DNA of 64,000 nucleotides, from assembly GCA_029834535.1 (NCBI GenBank), contig JAQMWT010000524.1, positions 186,001 through 250,000 of the forward strand, written 5' to 3'. This document shows, piece after piece, positions 49,728 through 59,994 of the stretch; the stretch's first letter is position 1; each line of letters begins with the position of its first letter. The notes beneath the pieces were generated by a model. The model was not told the origin of the DNA, did no database searches, and saw nothing but the letters and a program-made list of their open reading frames with translations. Made by a program: the position numbers and the translations under genes. The stretch comes from Chrysophaeum taylorii. Its lineage: Eukaryota; Sar; Pelagophyceae; Pelagomonadales; Pelagomonadaceae.

Positions 49728-52700
49728 ATGGAGATTTCGCGGCTCGTGTTGCCCGAGACCACATCGAAGAAGGACGTCGAGGAGACGGCTACGCGCGGGC
49801 GCGCTCGGCTCAAGTACCTCGAAGAGACGCACCGCGTGAGCCGCGACGAGACGCGGCCCTTTGCCCAGGAGCTCGGGAGAGCATCGTTGCAACTCCATCG
49901 AAGCGTAGAGGTCGGCTACCAGGTCGACGGCTCGATTGTAGAGGCGGAAAAGGAGGAAGAGCTCGACGAGCGCGAGCAAAGAATCGCAGAGTCCATCAGT
50001 TTGGAGGGCGAGAACGACGACGAGCGAAACCTCACGATGGATCTCGACTGGGACACGACGACGTGGTCGATCCGCGAGATCGAGCGCGCGTCTGGCACCC
50101 TCATCACCGAGATCCAGAAGGCGCCGAGGACAGATGCGGGCAAGAAGCGACGAGATATGGCGACGCAGATGCTGATCCGCCTCATTCACAGGCACCACGA
50201 AGCTCGGGCGTATTGCGAGCGCGAGCTCGAAAATATAATAAACCGCGGGATGCCCTGCGTCGCGTATGGTTTGGATGATGCCGGGTTGAATTTGGGGCCT
50301 CTCGTGGCCGCGCTCGCCCCGCTCGCCGACTTCCCGAAGCATCTTCTCGAGCTCAACGTCGTGCGCCGCGTCGTCAACTTGTTGCTAGCCGTGCCGAACG
50401 CGGCCGCGCGACTCGTCCAGACCCGCGTCCGCCTCAGCTTGGTCCTCGATCCAAAAAAAAGGAAGCCGCCGCCGCCGGCTGCGATCCACGAAGACGAGGA
50501 GCAGGAATGGCTCGCGACCCAGCGCCACAACGCGAAACGACGCAAGTGGCTCGCGAGGTGCCTCGAGCTCGGCGCGTTGCTCGAACGCTGGCGCGCCGTC
50601 GAGCGCGCGAATACCTCCTTTCTATTGCGCCGCGACGCGCCACTCGACGACGACGAGGATCATCATCATCGCGAGAGCATTATTATTTCGAGAAGAGAGC
50701 TGCTGGAAAGTGCGATCCAGAGCTACTTGGCGATCCTCGACACGCTCTGCACGTCGGCTCGCGTCTCGGAAAGCGCGCGCGCGCAGACGTGCGCCGAGGG
50801 TCGAGGCGTCGCGGCCTTGGTGATCGTTGCGCGAGGGAACGCCTCGGTGGTGGCGGTGTCGGCGCTCCGCGTTCTGCTGCTCCTCGCGAGCGTCCCGGGC
50901 TTGAGCAAACACGTGCTCGCGGCCAACGTCGCGGGCCTCTGCGTCGGCCTCGTCGACGCCGCCGGCGGGAACGCGCTCGTCGTCCGGCGCCTCGCGCTCG
51001 ACGTCCTCCAGGCCCTCGCGCTCGCGACGATGGCCGCATGCAGAAAAGAGAGCGTCTCGGAGAGCGAGGCGTGTACGCTGCTCGTGCGGCCGCGATGGGT
51101 TGCTGCTGTCGTCTTGTTGCTCGAAGAGCGCGACGAGTGGCTCTTCGCGGGTTCTGCGAGATTCGCGCACCGATGCGCGGGCTCGTGCGCCCGAGCGCTG
51201 CGCATCGTTCTCAAGGAGATCCTGGCACGCGGAGCGCGCCCTGTCGAGCGGCTGATCCAAGGCGGCCTCGCCACTCTCGCCGAAGGCTTTAACAACCCCG
51301 TCGCGCAGCCGGGGTTCGCGGCGCTGGAGCTTTTGGCTCAGCTCGCGAGCGACCCCGAGTGTCGAACGCTCCTCGAGAACGGCGGAGGCCTCGCCGACAT
51401 GCTGAGGCCGTTGCTTTTGGACGCGACCTCGACGGCCTTTCTGAGGGGCGTCGCGACGCTCCTGCTCATGGCCCGGGTCGGAACGTCGGGACCCGTCGTG
51501 CCGGGAACGCTCGGCGACGTCTGCGAGCCGGACCTCGATAGCAGCCGCGCGTCGTCGTCGTCGTCGACCCGTCTATCTAAAAGCATCAACCAGGCCGCCG
51601 AGCTGAGCGAGACGGTCCGGTCGACGCTCGTGCAGATCGTCATGACTCCGCCAGAGGACCTCGCGTTCTCGAGCGAGGTCCTCTGGCGCCTCGGCGGCGC
51701 GCCCGCGCTCGTGCTCTTCTTGTGTCGGCCCGCGAGCCCGACCTTTCTCTACGAGCTGCCGCGCGCGGATCGCTACGTCCACTGCATCGCGCTCCACCGG
51801 TTGTTAAAGGCCGCGTCGCCGCTCGCGCGCGCGATGTTCGACGCCGACGGGCCGGGGCTCTTGCGCTTCGCCGCGCTCGGCGTGCAGGCGGGCTTCGTCG
51901 AGCTCGCGGACGACCGCGTCGTCGTCGTCCCGGAGGACAGAACCATCCACCTGGTCGCGACCGAGGCCGTCCTCCGAGCGCTCGCCTGCGTCGCGGCGAT
52001 CCCAGCAGACGACGACAAAGACAAAGACAAAGACAAAGACAGCAGCTCCGGGAAAACTTCGGCGGCCCTCCTCGAGGTTGGAGGCTCGCCTCGCGCCGCC
52101 GTCGCGCGCGCGCTCCTCGAGACGAGCCTCTTGGGCGAAGTCGCGGGCCTCATCGCGCGAACGCCGAGGCCAGACCCCGCCGATGCCGACGTCGTCGACG
52201 CGGCCTGCGGTCTCCTGACGGCCGCGACGCCAGTCCCGATACCCGACCGACTCTGGGAGCTCGACCGCGAGCCGCCCGTGCCCGACGCCGAGAGCTATGC
52301 CGCGCTCGAGGAGACTGCCGCCCCCTTCCGCACTACCGCCCTCGACGCGCTCGCCTCTAACGTGTCCCCTTCCGCACCGCCGCGCGTCTGCTCCGCCGCC
52401 TGTCTCGCGCTTTCGCGCCTCGGCGCCTCCCCGAGGGGCGCCGTCGCACTCGTCGGGGCAGGCGTGCTGCGCGCGATGGCCTCGCTCGCGCCGAGGCAGC
52501 CCGTCTCCCAATCGCAGGTCGACGCAGTCCTCAAGCGCGTGCCCGTCGCCGCCGTTTTAGACCATTCCTCCCCGCTCCACCTCGAGACATGCCGCCTCGT
52601 GCGGCTGCCGGTCGCCTGGTTCGCGCTCGCGGCCGCGCTCGCCGTCGCGCCCGAGGCCTGCCGCGCGATGCTCGACGCGCGCCTCGTGCTCCGCGCCCTC

Positions 52701-53832
52701 GAGCGCTTCGCCATCAAGACCGACAACCCAAAGGTCGACGCCGCGGCCCGTCTCGAGGTCGCCAAGCTCGCGACCAACGTCGCGCGCGCCGCGCGCTCCC
52801 ACAAGCTCGAGCACGCCTCGGGCGCGCTCCACGAGATGCTCCTCGACTTCGACGCGATGTCCTCCAAACTCGTCGGCATGCTCCCCCACTACAACGCCGC
52901 GTTCGCGATTTCCGAGCTCTGCTCGGCCAACGTCGCAGCCGCCGTCCCTCGTTTCGTCGATAGCCACACGATCCCGGCCCTCGTCCCTCTTCTCCTCGAG
53001 CCCGCGACGCCCGAGCCCGTCCTTCGCCACGTCCTCGTCGCGCTCCGCGCGATCCTCCGCTTTCCCTCTCCAGGAGGAGGAGGAGGAGGACTCGAGCGAC
53101 GCTTCTTCAAGTTCGGGCCGCGCCTCGACAAGCCGCACGCGACGGCTGTCGTGCGACGCCTCCGCGAGCTCGGCCTGCTCGACTACGATACGCCAAAGAC
53201 GCCCATCTCCGAGCTCGCTCGCGCCCTCCTCGCCGCGCTCCAGGAGGCCGTCGCGGCGAAGTGCCGGGCAAGAGGTGGAGCCGACGTCTTCGACATGGCC
53301 GAAGCCTTGAATCTCGACGCGGCGCGCCTCGCGCAGCCCCCGGCGACCTTCTTGTTGCTCGGTCCCCGAGCCCCCTCCTCCTCCTCCTCCTCCTCCTCCT
53401 CCTCCTCCCGAAAAGCAGCAGCAGCAGCAGCAGATCGTGGCGCCACTACGAAGGAAGAAGCCGAAGAAACAACGAAAGAACAGGCGAGGAGGTCCAGGCC
53501 TGCGGCGCGTCGATGTCCGCGCGCACCCCGGTCTCGCGTCGACGCGCCCGCCGCGACCCGCGTTGCCCGCGAGCCGACCTTTGGTGGTGCTGCCGGCGGC
53601 GCTCCTCGCCCCGAAACCTTCTCCTTCTCCTCAAGAAGAAGAAGAAGAAGAAGAAGATCCCCCTATCCTCGTGGACCCCACCTTCGGCGAGCCGGTCCCC
53701 CGGCCAGTCGACAAACTCCAGAGGCCAGCGCGCTTCGACTTTCCCCGCATCAACGACGTTCCGGCGGTCACCTTCGAGAACATCCACGAAATTGTGGCGA
53801 GGCGACGGGCTTTGGCGAGGCGGCGACGGTAA
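49728..53832 (+). CDS. Large armadillo/HEAT-like helical repeat protein (about 1365 aa)
   Basis: From residue 150 on, the protein is mostly Leu/Ala/Val-rich helices of about 40 residues with the armadillo/HEAT feel (for example GLATLAEGFNNPVAQPGFAA, and repeated 'ALxxLxxLA' turns). This suggests a scaffold. No catalytic motif is visible and I do not recognise the ortholog. The N-terminal 120 residues are charged coiled-coil-like. The start at 49728 is the first Met of the frame and falls just after AT-rich sequence. The first frame continues to 53990, but beyond the (TCC)n and (CAG)n tracts at 53378-53431 it becomes Arg/Pro-rich and overlaps the 3' end of the convergent PX gene. Another plus frame gives a protein-like end, FDFPRINDVPAVTFENIHE, stopping at 53832. 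I take the second as the true C-terminus, reached by a length change in the microsatellite or a small intron there. Confidence 0.72.
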
Positions 53833-53873
53833 GAGCAGCAGCACCCAGACAACAACAATATCGTGAATACCAC

Positions 53874-54647
53874 CTAGGGAGGGGGCTTTTCCCTACTAGG
53901 ACCATCTCTCGATCCCTCCGGAGGTGCGTCGTCGCGAGAGCAGCAACAGCAGAGCCAGCGCCGGCTCGGAATTTTTCGGCCGGGCGGTGACTCCGGCGGT
54001 GGGGCGACATGGAGCGTCGGATTGTTTATGACGTCGTCGAAGTCGGCGCACCCGAGAAACTCAAACAAAAGGCGAGCCGAGCAGCCGCGCCTCGCCAACA
54101 CGGCCAGGAACACAGAAATCGCCTCGCGGCGCCGATCGACGAGCTGCGGGCCAAACCCAAACCTCGTCGCGCTCGTCAACGGAACGTCATCCACGCGGAT
54201 GTCGACCCGGGAGAGGCCCTCCCTCAACGCCACGAATTCCCGGAATCTTCGCTCGATTTCCCACTCGATTCGCTTCTCCTTGTCCCCAACCTTCAACCGC
54301 GCCGACACCTGGATCCGAAACACGCACTTCTCCCCCTCGATTCGCGCCTCGGGGACGGCCACCTGGAAACCGCCGAGCTGACGATGCTCGCCCGCGTGCC
54401 TAGCTTTCGCGTGCGTCACGTAAGCATCCACGCTTCGGACCACTTTCCCGCACACCTTGCACCGGACTTCGTCGCTCTTTCGGACCTCGAAGTCGCACTC
54501 CACGTTGGCCCTCATCAGACCTTCGCGGGCGCGGACCTCTGCCTTGCGCATTGCCACCGAGATTTCTGGCAGGGGATCCATCGCCCGAAAATTTACCCTC
54601 CCATCAACATATCCCGCGTACACCTCCTCCTCCCAGAATATTATCAA
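53874..54647 (-). CDS. PX-domain protein with N-terminal C2H2 zinc finger (257 aa)
   Basis: The finger is C63-x2-C66-x12-H79-x4-H84 (CKVCGKVV...THAKARH). The PX domain follows at about 95-210: EKRIEWEIERRFREFVALRE contains the phosphoinositide-binding Arg region. The Pro loop DVPLTSATRFGFGP precedes RRREAISVFLAVLA and the closing LLFEFLGC helix. PX domains bind phosphatidylinositol phosphates on endosomes. The C-terminal 45 residues are Pro/Cys/Arg-rich, with a CCCC cluster that could be lipid-modified. Translation may start at 54647 or at Met23 (54581), which lies where base composition becomes gene-like. It is convergent with the helical-repeat gene, 41 bp between stops. Confidence 0.85.
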   Translation of the reverse strand: MIIFWEEEVYAGYVDGRVNFRAMDPLPEISVAMRKAEVRAREGLMRANVECDFEVRKSDEVRCKVCGKVVRSVDAYVTHAKARHAGEHRQLGGFQVAVPEARIEGEKCVFRIQVSARLKVGDKEKRIEWEIERRFREFVALREGLSRVDIRVDDVPLTSATRFGFGPQLVDRRREAISVFLAVLARRGCSARLLFEFLGCADFDDVINNPTLHVAPPPESPPGRKIPSRRWLCCCCSRDDAPPEGSRDGPSREKPPP

Positions 54648-56389
54648 TCCTTTGCTTGAAAGAAATACTTACCCTCTCGAACAGAATTCATTCATTTAAA
54701 GGTGGGAACTTCATATACGTCTCTATAACGGTGTTCTTCCGTTTTATTATAGCTGTCGTCGTAAAAAGAAAGAAATTACCTTTTTAGAACGAACGAACTT
54801 CTTGCTTCGGACGTCTTCCGTTTTTTTTCGCGATAAACCGCGCCTTCGTAGGCGAGCGGCGGCGGACCGCCACGCGGCTCGGGATGACAACACAAAACGT
54901 CCGGCGGCCAGCGAGGCGGAAGACCACCCGCCGCGCCCATCGCCGAGTTCCGAACCCGCCCCTCACCGTCGCGCTTCTTCGCGCAGACGAGCCTTGACCT
55001 CGAAGCGCTTCTGAACCACCCTCTATGGCAACAGCAGAAAAACGTTGCGTCGAATGACCAAGGACAAGGGGAGTCTGGTAATACGCAAGGAGACGGGCTA
55101 ATCCCGGAAACCTGTTCTCAATCAATACAATACACGAGGATGAAGCAGCAAAGAAGCCGCGTAACACGGTCGCGCCGTCGTCAAAGTCAACAAAAGACGC
55201 CGGTAATGCGACTATTATTATTTTGCGTAGTACACTCCTGCGGAGTACACTTTCCGCCGAGCCCTTCGGTTCACCTGGTCGCTCGGTTCGCGGGGCCGCA
55301 GCGTTCTTTCATCCCCACACAATCCAGCGAGGACATCGTTCTCATCGAGCGTGTGTGTCAATAGACTGCCTGCCAGCAAAGCCCAGCGCCGCCTCAGCTT
55401 CCTCGCGGTCGCATAACCCCCGGCCAACTACACTCCGGCGGTACTTGGCCGGCGGCGTTCGCACTCGGCCAATTGGGCTCGAGACCTCAGCCTTTTTGTC
55501 TGGATGGCCAAGTAAACTCCTGCGGAGTGTAGCGCCAGCGACGTTCGCACGGAGCCTTCTGGGCTCGACGCCGGCCGACCGCGTCCTCGTCCGCCATCCG
55601 CCCCCCCTCGCGCGATGATTTTGTCGTGGCTTCGTATGATTTTCGTTTTTAGCCGCAAGTTTCTACTACAAGTAGTGAACTGACACGCCACCAGCCGCTG
55701 CTGCTTCGACGAATCTCCCCATTTCAATCTCGTGCCACGAAGATTGGTCTGGGAGCGCTTTGCGGAGCCTGAGACGAAGCGAACCTACCTCGCCGCCTGC
55801 TCGACCGTCTCCTCCTCCTCCTCCTCAAGTTCGATTGCGAAGAACGCGGCCTGGCCGCAAGCTGTGGCAGCCATGATGACATTGTCAGTAGCTTCGAAGA
55901 GTGGCTCGCCTTGACCCATAGCGCCGACATTCATTTGAGATCCAGACAACCCAAACGGAGCCGAGAACACCAGGCCTCGCGCTCCCTAAACACGCGATGA
56001 CGGGGCAGTGGATCGTCGCCTCTAGGACCGGGCGCGCCTTGACTGTTGTAGAGGTAGGTGGCCAGGAAGTTGACCGTCCGTTGGCCTTTGCCTCGGGCGA
56101 GCCATTCGTCGTCGTCCAGGCAAAAAAACCAAGGAGCAATTATTTCGAAGAAGGCTAATTCTTCTGGCCGCTGCTCCTCGACGAGCAAGAGGTTCTAGAG
56201 TGGTCGTCAAGAGATGCACACTTTGATCTCGACGTCATCTGGCAAGAGCCAAGCCGATAATGATCTCGCCGACATGATTATTGGAGCAGCTACGAAAGAT
56301 AGGACATATTCCCCTCTTCAATACAGGGACGATGACACGTTTTTGAGGAGTTTCGACGGTGGCTGGTCGCACGTGACGTCAAAGATACT
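54648..56389. other. Gene-poor interval with hairpin motifs
   Basis: No firm gene. Short minus-strand frames at 55724-56188 contain protein-like runs with an acidic stretch, but in several frames and without a known motif. The palindrome actcctgcggagt occurs at about 55236 and 55515, and a related form at about 55432. The region next to 54648 is AT-rich. Confidence 0.5.
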
Positions 56390-56398
56390 TTGACGAGT

Positions 56399-57310
56399 AT
56401 GTTGCCACCACCTCCGGCAGGTGAGCCGCCGGGGGCGCGGCTCCCGCCCCCGCCCGCGGGGTTGGGGCCCCGGCGGTTCTTGCCGCCCCCGCCGCTGCCG
56501 TCGGCGCCGCCAGGGGATCCGCCGACGCGCGCGCTGCCGCCACCGCCGCCGCGTCCGACGCCCGCAGGGCTACCGCCGCCTCCTCCGCCGGTGGCCGGAC
56601 CGCCGCCCCGCGGCCCCCTGCCTCCCGCGCCCCCCCGGCCGGTGCTGCCCGGGCCGCCGCCGCGGAGCGAGATGCCGAAAGCCCCGCCGCGAACAGGAGC
56701 TGTCGCGACGCAGACCGTCCGGCCGGCGCTTCGCGAGGCGTCGACGCAAGAAGACGCCGCGACCGCTGAGGCGGGGACGCAGGGAACTCCGGCGACGGCG
56801 GAGGTGGCGACGCAGCTGGGGGTGGTCACGGCCGACGCCGCCGTCGAGGCGAAGGAGTCGCTCCCGGAGGCTCGGGAGGCTTTGGTCGCAGAACGCGATC
56901 GCCTCGAGCGCTTGCTGGAAATAAAGAAGCGCGCGACGCGCGAGACGGAAGCGTTGTTGGGGGTGTATGCGGGGAAGCGCGCGACCGATCTCGGCGAGCT
57001 GAGGCGTCGCCTCGACGTGGCGCGAAAGGAGAAGCGCGACGCCTTGACAATCTTGGCCGACGTCGTCGGCCGGGACCGCCTCGCCGAGGCTATCAAGAAA
57101 GCCGACGACGATCACTGGCTCGACGGCCTCGTCCGGGACGTCCTCCGCGAAAAGCGCGGCGCCCCCACCCCCCGGAGGCGGCCACCGGGAAAAAACAAAC
57201 GAATCGAGCGGGGCTTTGGGATCGCCAACTCGAGACTTGACTCCTACTACGCGGCCATCGGAATCCCGCCCGACTCGTACGCGAGGCCGGTAGGTCGTCG
57301 TCCTCCTTAA
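56399..57310 (+). CDS. Proline-rich coiled-coil protein (303 aa)
   Basis: Residues 1-95 are dense Pro runs with Gly/Ala/Arg (PPPPAGLGPRRFLPPPP and similar), like profilin-binding FH1 segments. Residues about 100-145 contain four evenly spaced Thr-Gln motifs: VATQTV, ASTQED, AGTQGT and VATQLG. Residues about 155-245 form a charged coiled coil (LVAERDRLERLLEIKKR and following), and the tail is basic. No catalytic domain is seen and the family is unknown. Pro-rich plus coiled coil suggests a cytoskeletal or RNA-granule scaffold. The Met at 56399 directly precedes the Pro runs; an earlier in-frame Met at 56390 is also possible. It converges with the NeuB-like gene, 15 bp between stops. Confidence 0.72.
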   Translation: MLPPPPAGEPPGARLPPPPAGLGPRRFLPPPPLPSAPPGDPPTRALPPPPPRPTPAGLPPPPPPVAGPPPRGPLPPAPPRPVLPGPPPRSEMPKAPPRTGAVATQTVRPALREASTQEDAATAEAGTQGTPATAEVATQLGVVTADAAVEAKESLPEAREALVAERDRLERLLEIKKRATRETEALLGVYAGKRATDLGELRRRLDVARKEKRDALTILADVVGRDRLAEAIKKADDDHWLDGLVRDVLREKRGAPTPRRRPPGKNKRIERGFGIANSRLDSYYAAIGIPPDSYARPVGRRPP

Positions 57311-57325
57311 AATACCACGCTATTT

Positions 57326-58228
57326 TTAGTTTTTGGACTTGCGGTACTTGAGCTTGGCGCGCTGCTCGTCCTCGATGTCGAGAATGTCGGTAGACTTGAG
57401 GGTGAGGGCTTCGTAGGTGGCGGTAAGGTCGCGGCAGAGCTTTTCGAGGCCGCCGGTTTCGAGGGAGGCCGCGTGGTCTGTGCCCTTCCAGGTGCGGTCC
57501 TTGGTGAAGTGTCGCTCGATCCATTTGGCGCCGAGCGCGTAGGCGGCGACGTCGATCGCGATACCGAGGTGATGCCCCGAGAAGGCAAATTCCTTAATCC
57601 GATGCTTATACTCCTCCTGGAGTCGCACGAGCTCCAGCATGCAGACGTCCTTGAAGGGAACGGGATAGCCGCTCGTACAATTGTAGATCACGAGGCGGTC
57701 CTTCGCTTGGCCGGTTTCCTCGAAAAACCTAACCACGTCTTCAATTTCCTGCTTCGTCGTCATCCCCGTCGACACGTGCACGTCGCCGGAATATTCGTCG
57801 CGCAGGACCTTGAGCATCTCGAAGTGGTTGTTGCAGGCACTCGGAACCTTGAGGTATTCGCACGGTATTTCGATCATTTCTCGCGCCGACGTCACGTCCC
57901 ATACCGACGTAGCCCACTCGATTCCGATTTCGTTCCCATACTTGTGGAGCTCGATGTGCTGCTCCTTGCTCAACTCGAGAAACTCGCGGTGCTTTCCGTA
58001 GGTCTCTCCGTAGGCGTTGTGCGGCACCGGATGCGGCTTGTTGTACTGCTCCTCAGTCAGAAGTTCCCTTGGGGTTCGTTTCTGGAACTTGGCATGGGTT
58101 GCCCCCGCCCTGGCAGCCAGCTTCATCAGCTCCTTGGCGATCTCGAACTGACCCATGTGATTGCACCCGATCTCCGCGACCACCTTGCATGGCTCGTACC
58201 GCGTGCGCGACCCTTCTTCTTCGAGCAT
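57326..58228 (-). CDS. NeuB-family N-acetylneuraminate (sialic acid) synthase-like protein (300 aa)
   Basis: NeuB enzymes condense phosphoenolpyruvate with ManNAc or a related sugar to make a nine-carbon acid. The TIM-barrel signature is present: KVVAEIGCNHMGQFEIAKEL near residue 15, then AKFQKRTPRELLT. Next come EYLKVPSACNNHFEMLKVL and HVSTGMTTKQEI, then VIYNCTSGYPVP, FSGHHLGIAIDVAAYALGA and KWIERHFTKDRTWKGTDHAASL. The barrel is complete, but the C-terminal antifreeze-like (SAF) domain of bacterial NeuB is absent; only about 35 residues follow the barrel. SAF contributes to the active site of the neighbouring subunit in bacterial dimers, so the substrate may differ. Related SAF-less forms occur in protists. 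No targeting peptide is evident. Confidence 0.9.
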   Translation of the reverse strand: MLEEEGSRTRYEPCKVVAEIGCNHMGQFEIAKELMKLAARAGATHAKFQKRTPRELLTEEQYNKPHPVPHNAYGETYGKHREFLELSKEQHIELHKYGNEIGIEWATSVWDVTSAREMIEIPCEYLKVPSACNNHFEMLKVLRDEYSGDVHVSTGMTTKQEIEDVVRFFEETGQAKDRLVIYNCTSGYPVPFKDVCMLELVRLQEEYKHRIKEFAFSGHHLGIAIDVAAYALGAKWIERHFTKDRTWKGTDHAASLETGGLEKLCRDLTATYEALTLKSTDILDIEDEQRAKLKYRKSKN

Positions 58229-59165
58229 ATTATATCAGTGGACGACGATTTCCAAATTTCCGACCCCCTGCCAATGAAAATTTCGATAGGGTTATTTTCG
58301 TTTTTTTTTCTAGTAGGGTTCTCTCGATAGACACCACAAACACAAACAAAACAACAACAGGGGTTTAGGAGTAATAATAAGGACTCAAAGCTTTACTACA
58401 TACTAGGTTTAAAGCCAGAAGAAAGAACCAAGAAGAAGGGGATAGAAGTAACGAGTTGTTGTTTACTCTTAAACAAACAAACCCCGATGGATGGATGGAT
58501 GCTTTGGGGTATCGTGACGTCACGAAACGTCAAAATATCCAACAACAAAAAGAATAATGGCGAAGCGTGAAACTTTTTGGAAGATTGACTGCTCGCGGCG
58601 CCAAGCTTCCATCGCTTTGAGGCCCGCACCTCACCAACTCCTCGAAAAAGCGCCAAAACCCTAATATAGAGCAGCGCGAACCAGGGAAGACGGTGGCAAA
58701 TAAATAAGAACGCCACTCGAGGAGGACGTTCAGCTGACCACACACGTCGCAACGAACGAAGCGGCGTTCTTATTTGCATTCGTTGCCGCTTCTTGGCTTT
58801 TTTTCAGCGGCAGACGTCACTCCCCCGAGGTTCCGCAAGCTCGTCGTCGTCGTCGTCGTCGACGACCCCATCGTCAGTGCAATTTTGGCCATCTCCATCC
58901 AAGGGCGAGTCTGTTCGGACAGCAGACTTCTTAGCGAGTTGAAGAGACAGTCGGTCTCGATGGAACTGACACTCTGACTGTCTCTGAACTCAACGCAAAG
59001 CACCCTGGCCCAAAGAAGGCGCAAGCAATATAATTCTGTGACACCAGGCAGGGGCTGTACCGTCGCCATTATCGTACAGACGACGGCCTACGCTGTGCCT
59101 ACTTTCTTCCTTCCTGGGCGGAAGGCTCGCAGCAAGTACGCGGACATCAGGACGATTCGCTTCCT
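58229..59165. other. Interval without a recognisable gene
   Basis: This is the upstream region of the NeuB-like gene. It has AAAC-type repeats near 58330-58350 and an (ATGG)n tract at about 58487-58502. Short frames at 58396-59069 are not protein-like. Confidence 0.55.
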
Positions 59166-59769
59166 ATGGCAAAAAAAAGCTTGATTTCGCGACGGCGGCC
59201 ATACGACCAGGTCAGAGCGGAGAAGCGCCCCGACCTCTTCATCGAGCGCCTGAATTCGCTATTGAAACGTTCGCCGTCGGCGAACAATAATATCAAGGCC
59301 ACGTCGTCTGCAATCAAGGAGGCCAGCTCCCGCGTCCGCCCCCGGTGGGAGACCAAGCGCACTTTGGCGTGGTTGTTAGGGATCCACCGCGAGCCTTATA
59401 AGCCGGAGCTCAGGTGCGATCGAGAGCGCGTCCGAAGCGCGTCGTTCAAGTCGACACTCCAAGGCGCAGTGCGGTACCTCTACGAACGTCTCGAGGAAGC
59501 CGCGGCTGAGGTCTCCCTCCGATGAACAAGACTTCATCAACGTCCGCGATGACGTCGTCGACGTCGGCTTTCAACGGCTGGCCGGCTTTGTCGAAACGTT
59601 CGAGGGGCGCCTCGCCAAGGCAACAACGTGGCCCGCGTCCGAGGAGGAGGTAGCACAAGCCAAAAAATCAACCGAAAAGGATTTTGAGGCCGCTATAAAA
59701 AAATCGCTCGCAACATTCTACCAGTCCTTGTCCGAGGCCCAGTTGCTCGTCGCCGGCCCCGTTCTCTGA
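59166..59769 (+). pseudogene. Coding remnant of unknown family
   Basis: A plus-strand frame from 59166 (119 residues, basic, helical, beginning MAKKSLISRRRPYDQVRAEK) is followed by a second protein-like stretch ending in a stop near 59768. The latter has a helical, Glu/Lys-rich C-terminus (QSLSEAQLLVAG). The two parts are in different frames. It could be a decayed gene, an intron-containing small gene, or a piece of the same unknown element class as the remnants at 6391 and 35895. From 59770 to 59994 the sequence is AT-rich and promoter-like for the kinase gene. Confidence 0.4.
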
Positions 59770-59994
59770 AATCTATCTCTTGCTGGATGTAATATAGTGC
59801 TGTGGCGCCGACGGTTTCGCCACCGAATTGCAATTGTAATCAGCCGAAGAGAGCTCAAAGGATGATATATTTTTTACGTAGTGATAGATATAGTTCTTTA
59901 CGTCAGCGGATTGATGTACAATTGTAATTGATACAGTTACTACTACGTCAGGAACATTCTAACGCCCCCTCTCTCTCTATTATTTATAAATAAT

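Noticed and set aside
53833-53990. Extension of the helical-repeat protein to 53990
   Set aside because: Arg/Pro-rich and overlaps the PX gene on the other strand; the alternative frame ends at 53832 with protein-like sequence.
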